From NCBI GenBank assembly GCA_035524595.1, contig DATKOP010000026.1, forward strand, positions 1 to 20,045: a stretch of 20,045 nucleotides of DNA, read 5' to 3'. Numbering within the stretch: the stretch's first letter is position 1; every line of letters starts with the position of its first letter. Source of the DNA: CAIKZZ01 sp035524595. Its GTDB lineage: Bacteria; Pseudomonadota; Gammaproteobacteria; Steroidobacterales; Steroidobacteraceae. Of this stretch, positions 14,314-20,045 are shown piece after piece. The notes beneath the pieces are model-generated. The model was not told the DNA's origin. It saw only the letters and a list, made by a program, of their open reading frames with translations, and searched no databases. The translations under genes were made by a program, and so were the position numbers.

Positions 14314-14505
14314 CTACTCCTCGGTCGTGGCGACCGGAGTCTCGATGACCTTCTTGCCGCGATAGTAGCCGTCGCGGCTGACGCGGTGACGCAGGTGCGT
14401 CTCGCCCGAGGTCGGGTCCACCGACAGCGCCGGCGCCGACAGGTGGTCGTGCGAGCGGTGCATGCCGCGCTTGGACGGCGTCTTTCTGCTCTTCTGAACG
14501 GCCAT
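14314..14505 (-). CDS. rpmF: 50S ribosomal protein L32
   Basis: This 63-residue protein begins MAVQKSRKTPSKRGMHRSHD and contains HLRHRVSRDGYYRGKKVI, the typical proteobacterial L32 sequence. L32 sits in the large ribosomal subunit. AGGAG (14518-14514) eight bases before the ATG is a strong Shine-Dalgarno. It lies 28 bases after yceD and 43 before plsX. The zinc-binding cysteines found in some L32 proteins are absent, as in other gammaproteobacteria. Confidence 0.98.
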   Translation of the reverse strand: MAVQKSRKTPSKRGMHRSHDHLSAPALSVDPTSGETHLRHRVSRDGYYRGKKVIETPVATTEE

Positions 14506-14533
14506 GATCTCTACTCCTGGAATCCGAATCCGA

Positions 14534-15070
14534 CTATCCGCGCTTCAGCAGCTGCCTGAGGTCGGCGAACGGCCGCGTCACCGGCTGCGCCGGTACGCCG
14601 CGCGCCTCGCCCTCACCCTCGCCCTCCGCCTCGGCGGCGAGGTTCAGCGCGCACTGCGCCGGCGTCGCGTGCGTCGGCACGAGCGGCAACGCCAGCAACA
14701 ACTCGTCCTCGACGAACTCGGTGAGCCGGATCCGCCCGCCCGGCGCCGTCACCGCGTCGTACTCGTCCGGCACCCGCCCCGCCTCGGCGTCGCGGCCGAC
14801 GAAGGCCACGCGCACCGGCGACTCGAGCGCCGCCTCGAACTCCTTCAGGCAGCGCTGGCACACGAGCCAGGCCCGCGCCCGCACCGCGCCCTCGAGCGCC
14901 GGGTAGGCGCCGGCGGCGTGGAAGCGGAACTGCACCGCGGCGCGGCCGTCCGGCCGTGCCAGACTGTCGCGCAGCCGCGCGAACCCGTCGATCGGGAACT
15001 CGCGCTCGAGCTGGCTCCGCTGGGCAGCGAGCTGCCCCACGTCCAGCGAGTCTTCCAGGGGCCTCGCCAT
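14534..15070 (-). CDS. yceD: YceD (DUF177), 23S rRNA accumulation protein
   Basis: The protein has 178 residues from the ATG at 15070. It carries the YceD motif LVCQRCLKEFE (Cys71, Cys74) with a further cysteine in THATPAQCAL, then the acidic LTEFVEDELLLALPLVP stretch, and ends PFADLRQLLKRG as the family does. YceD supports 23S rRNA accumulation and is nearly always upstream of rpmF, as here (28 bases). A Gly/Glu run (AEAEGEGEGEA) comes from a short in-frame DNA repeat near 14607-14632. An in-frame ATG at 15085 lies within the -10 element of the promoter and should be upstream of the transcription start, so 15070 was chosen; MARPLEDSLDV also aligns with the usual YceD N-terminus. Confidence 0.93.
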   Translation of the reverse strand: MARPLEDSLDVGQLAAQRSQLEREFPIDGFARLRDSLARPDGRAAVQFRFHAAGAYPALEGAVRARAWLVCQRCLKEFEAALESPVRVAFVGRDAEAGRVPDEYDAVTAPGGRIRLTEFVEDELLLALPLVPTHATPAQCALNLAAEAEGEGEGEARGVPAQPVTRPFADLRQLLKRG

Positions 15071-15080
15071 AGGGCCGCGT

Positions 15081-15109
15081 ATCATAGTGACCACCCTCGG
15101 CGCTGTCAA
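15081..15109 (-). promoter_or_regulatory. Near-consensus sigma70 promoter of yceD-rpmF-plsX-fabH
   Basis: On the minus strand TTGACA (15109-15104), a 17-base spacer and TATGAT (15086-15081) form an almost perfect sigma70 promoter. A start about seven bases downstream (near 15074) leaves only about four to six bases before the ATG at 15070. The discriminator (ACGCGGCC) is GC-rich, as at growth-rate and ppGpp-controlled promoters of translation genes, which is inference. Confidence 0.85.
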
Positions 15110-15172
15110 AGCAAATTCAGCCGCAACGCGTTGATTTGCAAGACTTGATGCGCCGCCCCAGCCGGACCCGGG

Positions 15173-15772
15173 ATGCCAGCCGACAAAGCGCCCCTGATTC
15201 TCGCCTCCACCTCCCCCTACCGGCGCGAGCTGCTCGCGCGCCTGCGGCTGCCCTTTTCGGTCGAGGCGCCCGGCGTCGAGGAGGCGCGCCTCGCGGGCGA
15301 GGCAGGCGCGGGGCTCGCCGCGCGGCTCGCGCGTGCCAAGGCCGCGGCGGTCGCCGCGCGCCACCCGGGCGCCGTCGTGATCGGCTCGGACCAGGTGGCC
15401 GAGTGCCAGGGCCGGGTGCTCGGCAAGCCGCACACCGCCGCGCGCGCGCGCGACCAGCTCGCGGAGGCGAGCGGCGCGACCGTCCTCTTCCACACCGCGG
15501 TCGCGCTGGTGCACGCCGACGGCGCCACCGTCGAGACGCACACCGACCTCACCCGCGTGCGCTTCCGGCGCCTCGGCGCCGACGAGATCGCGCGCTACGT
15601 CGCGCTCGATGAGCCGCTCGACTGCGCCGGCAGCTTTCGCGCCGAGGCGCTCGGCGTCGCGCTCTTCGAGGCGGTCGAGAGCGAGGACCCGACCGGGCTC
15701 GTCGGCCTGCCGCTGATCTGGGTCGCGGCGGCACTGCGCCGCGCCGGCCTCAGCGCGCTCGATCCCCGCTGA
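15173..15772 (+). CDS. maf: Maf-family nucleotide pyrophosphatase, YceF type
   Basis: The protein has 199 residues. It matches the YceF subgroup: LILASTSPYRRELLARL (8-24) with the S-x-Y/W-R substrate loop, VIGSDQVAECQG (catalytic-type Asp73), GKPHT, LDCAGSFRAEALGVALFE and DPTGLVGLPLI. YceF hydrolyses modified nucleotides, with 7-methyl-GTP reported as preferred substrate, releasing pyrophosphate. Its place between rluC and the divergent yceD is the same as in E. coli. The 3' end overlaps the end of the convergent carbonic anhydrase gene by 23 bases. The 87 bases between its ATG and the putative upstream ATG of yceD show no clear plus-strand promoter. Confidence 0.95.
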   Translation: MPADKAPLILASTSPYRRELLARLRLPFSVEAPGVEEARLAGEAGAGLAARLARAKAAAVAARHPGAVVIGSDQVAECQGRVLGKPHTAARARDQLAEASGATVLFHTAVALVHADGATVETHTDLTRVRFRRLGADEIARYVALDEPLDCAGSFRAEALGVALFEAVESEDPTGLVGLPLIWVAAALRRAGLSALDPR

Positions 15773-16427
15773 GCGCGGCGCGTTCGGCCGCCGCCTCGAG
15801 CGCGCGCCGGTAGACGCCGTCGAGCGCATCCTCGGGACCGACGCGGATCGCGAGGTCGCGCAGCAGCCCGTCGGCGATGTCGTAGATCCAGCCCTGCACG
15901 ACGAGCGGCTGGCCGCGTTCCCAGGCGCCCTGCACCATCGTCGTCTGGCAGACGTTGACGACCTGGTCGACGACGTTGAGCTCGCACAGGAGGCGCGCGC
16001 GCGTCGCCTCGTCGGCCATCGCCCCGAGCAGCCCCTCGTGGCGGCGCATCACGTCCTGGATGTGCCTCAGCCAGTTGTCGATCAGCCCCAGGCGGCGGTG
16101 CTCCATCGCCGCGAGCACGCCGCCGCAGCCGTAGTGGCCGCAGACGATGACGTCCCCGACCTTGAGCACGTCGACCGCGTACTGGATCACCGACAGGCAG
16201 TTGAGGTCGGTGTGCACGACGACGTTGGCGACGTTGCGGTGGACGAACAGCTCGCCGGGCAGCAGGCCCACGATCTCGTTGGCCGGCACGCGGCTGTCGG
16301 CGCAGCCGATCCACAGGTACGGCGGCGACTGCTGGCGCGTGAGCTTGTGGAAGAACTCGGGATCGCGCGCCAGGATCGCCTTGGCCCAGGCGCGGTTGTT
16401 GGCGAAGAGCGGATGCGCGCGCTTCAT
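15750..16427 (-). CDS. can: Beta-class carbonic anhydrase
   Basis: The protein has 225 residues and interconverts CO2 and bicarbonate in the cytoplasm. Zinc ligands Cys42, His98 and Cys101 (IGCADSRVPANE, VCGHYGCGG) and the Asp44-Arg46 dyad sit at the same numbers as in E. coli Can. PGELFVHRNVANVV and GWIYDIADGLL are further hallmarks. The ATG (16427) overlaps the rluC stop as ATGA, so it is translationally coupled to rluC. In E. coli the neighbouring gene between rluC and yceF positions is absent, so this is an added gene in an otherwise conserved locus. The tail overlaps the end of maf by 23 bases. Confidence 0.97.
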   Translation of the reverse strand: MKRAHPLFANNRAWAKAILARDPEFFHKLTRQQSPPYLWIGCADSRVPANEIVGLLPGELFVHRNVANVVVHTDLNCLSVIQYAVDVLKVGDVIVCGHYGCGGVLAAMEHRRLGLIDNWLRHIQDVMRRHEGLLGAMADEATRARLLCELNVVDQVVNVCQTTMVQGAWERGQPLVVQGWIYDIADGLLRDLAIRVGPEDALDGVYRRALEAAAERAALSGDRAR

Positions 16428-17416
16428 CGGCGGCCCCGGCGCTTGCGGCTCGCGGCCAGCGTCTCGAGCACCGCGGCGAGATCGGGCGGCAGCGGCTGGT
16501 TGACGGCGAAGGTCTTGCGCGAGCCCGGCCACTCGAAGCTCAGCGACTGCGCGTGCAGGAACAGGCGCCTGAGGCCAAGCGCGGCCATCTCGGCGTTGAA
16601 GTCGCGCGCGCCGTACTTGTCGTCGCCGGCCACCGGGTGGCCGGCGTGCGCGGCGTGGACGCGGATCTGGTGCGTGCGCCCGGTGCCGAGGCTGACCTGC
16701 ATGAGGGTCGCGCGCGCGCCGAAGAAGTCGACCGGCTCGAAGGTCGTGTCGGACTCCTTGCCGGATTCGGCGACCCTGACGACGCGCGTGCCGCCCTGGC
16801 GGGCGCGGGTCGCGAGCGGCGCGCGGATCGTCTTCTTGCCGAGGTTCCAGGCGCCCTGGACGAGCGCGAGGTAGCGCTTCTCGACCTGCCCTTCGCGCAG
16901 CAGGCCGTGCAGAGTCCGAAGCGCGGTGCGGTTGCGCGCGACCAGCAAGAGCCCGCTCGTGTCGCGGTCGAGCCGGTGCACGAGCTCGAGCGACTCGGTC
17001 GGGCGCGAGGCCCGCAGCGCCTCGATGACGCCGAAGGCGAGGCCGCTGCCGCCGTGCACCGCGAGGCCGGCGGGCTTGGCGACCACCAGCAGGTCCGCGT
17101 CCGCGTGCACGATCGCGGCCTCGACGTCGTCGACGAGGCCCTGCGGCACGCGCCGCGGGGCGCCGGGCTCGGGCGCCCGCACCGGCGGCAGGCGGACGTC
17201 GTCGCCGGTCGCGAGGCGGGTGTCCGGCCGGGCGCGCCGGCCGTTGACCCGCACCTCGCCCTTGCGCAGCAGCCGGTAGACCCTCGAGCGCGGCACCCCC
17301 TTCAGCGACCGCATCAGCCAGTTGTCGAGCCGCTGGCCGTCGTCGTCGGCGATCACCGCCACGTGGCTGACCTTGCCGGGCTCGGGCGGGGCGTCAGGTT
17401 TCGATTCGTAAGACAT
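16424..17416 (-). CDS. rluC: 23S rRNA pseudouridine synthase RluC
   Basis: The protein has 330 residues. An S4 RNA-binding domain (about 28-77: RLDNWLMRSLKGVPRSRVYR, KGEVRVNGRRARPDTRLATGD) precedes the RluA-type catalytic domain. Its motif HRLDRDTSGLLLVA carries the catalytic Asp150, followed by KRYLALVQG and LGTGRTHQIRVHAAHAGHPV. The enzyme modifies uridines 955, 2504 and 2580 (E. coli numbering) of 23S rRNA. Assignment as RluC rather than RluD rests on sequence plus the divergent position next to rne, as in E. coli. It overlaps can by four bases. The frame is open far upstream, but ATG 17416 gives the normal length. Confidence 0.94.
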   Translation of the reverse strand: MSYESKPDAPPEPGKVSHVAVIADDDGQRLDNWLMRSLKGVPRSRVYRLLRKGEVRVNGRRARPDTRLATGDDVRLPPVRAPEPGAPRRVPQGLVDDVEAAIVHADADLLVVAKPAGLAVHGGSGLAFGVIEALRASRPTESLELVHRLDRDTSGLLLVARNRTALRTLHGLLREGQVEKRYLALVQGAWNLGKKTIRAPLATRARQGGTRVVRVAESGKESDTTFEPVDFFGARATLMQVSLGTGRTHQIRVHAAHAGHPVAGDDKYGARDFNAEMAALGLRRLFLHAQSLSFEWPGSRKTFAVNQPLPPDLAAVLETLAASRKRRGRR

Positions 17417-17904
17417 TGATTTACCGGCAGAGATCTGATAGCTTGTCGATCCGTAGGCGTGCGACGCACGGCAGCGCGAAGCGTTCCGTGGTCGCCGCCT
17501 CAGCGCGGTTCTCGCATCTCGAATCGCCCGATCCCGGGATCCTGCACCGGATCCGGTCGGCGATGTGCGCTGCGGCGACCGCATATTAGTTGGTCCGCCA
17601 TCCCCCGTCTCGGGTGATCGGACCATCGTTCGGCCGATGACTTGGACGCGCGGCGCAGAGCCGCCCGCGGAAGGGCCACAGGAACGTGGTGCCCCGCGTA
17701 ACACCGGTCAACGGGCTCAAGAAGGACTGCAGGCAGGGTGCGTCGCCGGACCGGTCTCATGGACCCCGGGCGCGCCCGCGATTCTGAAGATGGCTGACGA
17801 CCTTCCATCCACGACCCGCTCCCGCCTCGCATCATTCGCGACGCTCCGATCCGGAGACAGCGCACCCCGAGCATTGGCCCCCGCTGACACCCAAGTAGGG
17901 GCAC
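17417..17904. other. Intergenic region between divergent rluC and rne, including the rne leader
   Basis: These 488 bases hold the promoters of both genes. No convincing coding frame is present. A possible rne -10 (TATTAG, 17584-17589) lacks a good -35. The length agrees with the long autoregulatory rne leader known in E. coli (about 360 bases). The rne Shine-Dalgarno is AGGGG at 17897-17901. For rluC, TCGACA near 17445 could be a -35, but its partner would sit too close to the ATG. One strong hairpin is listed separately. Confidence 0.5.
17591..17625 (+). promoter_or_regulatory. Strong imperfect hairpin in the rne upstream region
   Basis: TGGTCCG (17591-17597) pairs perfectly with CGGACCA (17619-17625). 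Inside, after a CC bulge, ATCCCCCG pairs with CGGGTGAT with one mismatch around a TCT loop. There is no T-run, so it is not a terminator. It could be a leader stem-loop recognised by RNase E for feedback control, as hairpins in the E. coli rne leader are, or a DNA operator; this is inference. Confidence 0.45.
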
Positions 17905-20045
17905 ATGAAGAGAATGCTGATCAATGCGACGCAGGCCGAGGAGCTGCGCGTCGCCCTCGTTGACGGACAGAAGCTCTACGACCTGTCGATCGAGATCCCG
18001 TCCAAGGAACAGAAGAAAGCCAACATCTACAAGGGCCGGATCACCCGGCTCGAGCCGAGCCTAGAGGCGGCCTTCGTCGACTACGGCGCGCAGCGCCACG
18101 GCTTCCTGCCGCTCAAGGAAGTCTCCAAGGAGTGGTTCAAGGCGCAGCCGCAGGGCGGGCGCATGAACATCCGCGAGCTGCTCTCCGAGGGCCAGGACAT
18201 CGTCGTCCAGGTCGAGAAGGAGGAGCGCGGCAACAAGGGCGCGGCGCTGACGACCTTCATCAGCCTCGCCGGCCGCTTCCTGGTGCTGATGCCGAACAAC
18301 CCGCGCGCCGGCGGCGTCTCGCGCCGCATCGAGGGCGAGGACCGCGACCTGACGCGCGAGGCGATGGAGGGCCTTGTGATCCCCGACGGCATGGGTGCGA
18401 TCGTGCGCACCGCCGGCGTCGGCCGCGGCACCGCCGAGCTGCAGTGGGACCTCGACAACCTGCGCACCAACTGGGACGCGATCCACGCGGCGTCCAAGGA
18501 CCGCGCGGCGCCGTTCCTCGTGTACCAGGAGAGCGATGCGGTCGCGCGCAGCCTGCGCGACTACCTGTCCGACGACATCGGCGAGGTGCTCTGCGACGAC
18601 GAGGGCGCCTACCAGCGCGGCCAGGAGTACATGCAGCGCTTCATGCCGCCGGAGGCGCAGCGCAAGCTGAAGTTCTACAACGACGACGTGCCGCTGTTCA
18701 CGCGCTTCCAGATCGAGAGCCAGATCGAGTCGGCGCACTCGCACAAGGTGACGCTGCCCTCGGGCGGCAGCCTCGTGATCGACCATACCGAGGCGCTGGT
18801 CTCGATCGACATCAACTCGGCGCGCGCCACGCGCGGCTCCGACATCGAGACGACCGCGACCAACACCAACCTCGAGGCCGCCGACGAGATCGCCCGCCAG
18901 CTGCGCATCCGCGACCTCGGCGGCCTGATCGTCATCGACTTCATCGACATGGAGTCGACCAAGAACCAGCGCGCGGTCGAGGACCGGCTGCGCGACGCGG
19001 TCAAGATGGACCGCGCCCGCATCCAGATCGGACGGATCTCGCGCTTCGGCCTGCTCGAGATGTCGCGCCAGCGGCTGCGGCCCTCGCTCGGCGAGTCGAC
19101 GCACATCGTCTGCCCGCGCTGCGTCGGCATCGGCACGATCCGCAGCGTCGAGTCGCTGTCGCTCGCGATCCTGCGCCTCATCGGCGAGGAGGCCCGCAAG
19201 GACAGGAGCGCGAAGGTGATCGCGCAGCTGCCGGTCGAGGTCGCGACCTTCCTGATCAACGAGAAGCGCGACTGGCTGCGCACGCTCGAGGAGCGCAACC
19301 GCGTCGAGGTCGTGCTGGTGCCGAACCCGCACATGCAGACGCCGAACTACTCGCTGCGGCGCGTCCGCGACGACGAGACGGCGATGCCCGAGAACGCGAT
19401 GACCAGCTACCAGATGGCCGAGCAGCCGACGCTCGAGATCGCGACCGCGGCCGCCGAGCCCAAGAAGGCGGCGGAGCCGGCGGCCGTACAGCCGATCATG
19501 CCGACGGCGCCCGCCCCGACGCCGCCGGCGAACGTCTGGACGCCGACGCCCGAGGCCCCGCCGGCGGCGGCGGCAGCGGTCGTCGTCGCGCCCGCGCCGA
19601 TCCCGGCCTACCGCGAGGGCATCTTCAGGCGCCTCTGGGTGTGGCTGTTCGGATCAGGCTCACCGCCCGCCGCGGCGACGCGCAGCGACTCCGGTCGTGG
19701 CGCGCGCGATGAGCGTGGCGGCGGTCGCACGCACGGCCACGGGCAGCGCGAGGAGCGCGCCGGCCGTCACGAGCCTCGCAGCCGCGACGGTCGTGACCAC
19801 CGCGATCACCGCGATCACCGCGATCACCGCGAGGGCCGCAGCGGCCGCAGCAGCGAGCGCGGTGAGCGCGGGCGGCGCGATGAGCGCGGCGAGCGCGGTG
19901 AACGGCACGGCCGCGGCCGCGACGATGCCCGCTCCGGCCCCCGCGAGGGCGGCCGTGACGGTGGCCGCGAAGGCCAGCGCGAAGGCCAGCGCGAAGGTGC
20001 CCGCGCGGAGGGTGGTCGCGGGCGAGACGAGCGCCGGCCGGACGC
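17905..20045 (+). CDS. rne: Ribonuclease E, 3' end cut by window edge
   Basis: 713 codons are present, starting MKRMLINATQAEELRVALVD. The S1 RNA-binding domain covers about residues 37-120 (ANIYKGRITRLEPSLEAAFVDYG). DNase I-like catalytic aspartates are Asp302 (VSIDINSARATRG) and Asp345 (LIVIDFIDM), one off from E. coli D303/D346. The zinc-link is Cys403-x2-Cys406 (VCPRCVGIGT). After about 510 a non-conserved scaffold begins: Pro/Ala-rich, then an amphipathic helix REGIFRRLWVWLFG (570-583) at the position of the E. coli membrane-targeting segment A, then an Arg/Gly/Asp/His/Glu-rich RNA-binding-like tail with DNA-level repeats. The enzyme is the endonuclease and scaffold of the mRNA degradosome at the inner membrane. 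AGGGG before the ATG supports the start. Confidence 0.97.
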   Translation, partial: MKRMLINATQAEELRVALVDGQKLYDLSIEIPSKEQKKANIYKGRITRLEPSLEAAFVDYGAQRHGFLPLKEVSKEWFKAQPQGGRMNIRELLSEGQDIVVQVEKEERGNKGAALTTFISLAGRFLVLMPNNPRAGGVSRRIEGEDRDLTREAMEGLVIPDGMGAIVRTAGVGRGTAELQWDLDNLRTNWDAIHAASKDRAAPFLVYQESDAVARSLRDYLSDDIGEVLCDDEGAYQRGQEYMQRFMPPEAQRKLKFYNDDVPLFTRFQIESQIESAHSHKVTLPSGGSLVIDHTEALVSIDINSARATRGSDIETTATNTNLEAADEIARQLRIRDLGGLIVIDFIDMESTKNQRAVEDRLRDAVKMDRARIQIGRISRFGLLEMSRQRLRPSLGESTHIVCPRCVGIGTIRSVESLSLAILRLIGEEARKDRSAKVIAQLPVEVATFLINEKRDWLRTLEERNRVEVVLVPNPHMQTPNYSLRRVRDDETAMPENAMTSYQMAEQPTLEIATAAAEPKKAAEPAAVQPIMPTAPAPTPPANVWTPTPEAPPAAAAAVVVAPAPIPAYREGIFRRLWVWLFGSGSPPAAATRSDSGRGARDERGGGRTHGHGQREERAGRHEPRSRDGRDHRDHRDHRDHREGRSGRSSERGERGRRDERGERGERHGRGRDDARSGPREGGRDGGREGQREGQREGARAEGGRGRDERRPD
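19792..19827 (+). repeat. Four 9-base repeats (CGCGATCAC) in the RNase E tail
   Basis: CGTGACCAC is followed by three exact CGCGATCAC units, in frame, encoding four Arg-Asp-His triplets in the disordered C-terminal half of RNase E. Confidence 0.9.
19966..19989 (+). repeat. Two 12-base repeats (CGCGAAGGCCAG) in the RNase E tail
   Basis: Two exact, adjacent, in-frame copies encode Arg-Glu-Gly-Gln twice, followed by a partial third copy (CGCGAAGGTGCC, Arg-Glu-Gly-Ala). Confidence 0.85.

Noticed and set aside
15071..15085. ATG at 15085 as the yceD start
   Set aside because: It is part of the TATGAT -10 element and would lie upstream of the transcript start. GAGGG before it could be a ribosome site only if a further upstream promoter exists.
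17500..17963. Two overlapping frames of 132-134 codons in the rluC-rne gap
   Set aside because: No ribosome site, no protein-like pattern, and both strands are equally open; the region is better read as leader.
18061..19332. 423-codon minus-strand frame opposite rne
   Set aside because: Shadow of RNase E, whose catalytic motifs are on the plus strand.

Overview
This window is a very GC-rich (about 70% or more by eye) gammaproteobacterial chromosome segment. The strongest evidence is the right half, which reproduces the gammaproteobacterial order rne / rluC / maf(yceF) / yceD-rpmF-plsX-fabH with the usual orientations. The SOS gene set (lexA-imuA-imuB-dnaE2) and an OprI-type lipoprotein fit a soil or water gammaproteobacterium of the Xanthomonadales/Nevskiales/Steroidobacterales kind; the genus cannot be read from this sequence. 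High GC creates very long antisense shadow frames, which are left out.

Layout. 1-2512 (minus): a LolA-like periplasmic protein translationally coupled to a large BNR/Asp-box beta-propeller protein that runs off the left edge. 2588-9091 (minus): an SOS mutagenesis operon, lexA-imuA-imuB-dnaE2, behind one sigma70-type promoter with a palindromic LexA box at the start of transcription. dnaE2 carries a complete 146-residue mini-intein inside the conserved GFPE/SHAASF motif of the polymerase; this is the most notable item in the window. 9496-9899 (plus): a small OprI/Lpp-type alanine-zipper lipoprotein with a structured 3' end and a clear terminator. 10005-11944 (minus): an L,D-transpeptidase and a polysaccharide deacetylase, both exported envelope enzymes. 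12044-12274 (plus): a small unknown protein with an internal duplication. 12287-15109 (minus): yceD-rpmF-plsX-fabH behind a near-consensus promoter that leaves almost no leader. 15173-15772 (plus): maf. 15750-17416 (minus): rluC overlapping a beta-carbonic anhydrase gene. 17905-20045 (plus): rne, cut by the right edge inside its Arg-rich tail, after a 488-base leader/intergenic region.

How the genes work together. LexA controls itself and the ImuA/ImuB/DnaE2 translesion mutasome. Here the polymerase must also splice out an intein before its active site is whole, so mutagenesis has a transcriptional gate and possibly a protein-level one. The lipoprotein ends in lysine as Braun-type lipoproteins do, and an L,D-transpeptidase of the family that anchors such proteins to peptidoglycan lies about 1.1 kb away. 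The yceD-rpmF-plsX-fabH genes link ribosome assembly to phospholipid and fatty-acid initiation. The carbonic anhydrase inserted in this locus could supply bicarbonate for acetyl-CoA carboxylase, which is inference only. No tRNA, rRNA, CRISPR array, IS element or phage gene was seen.
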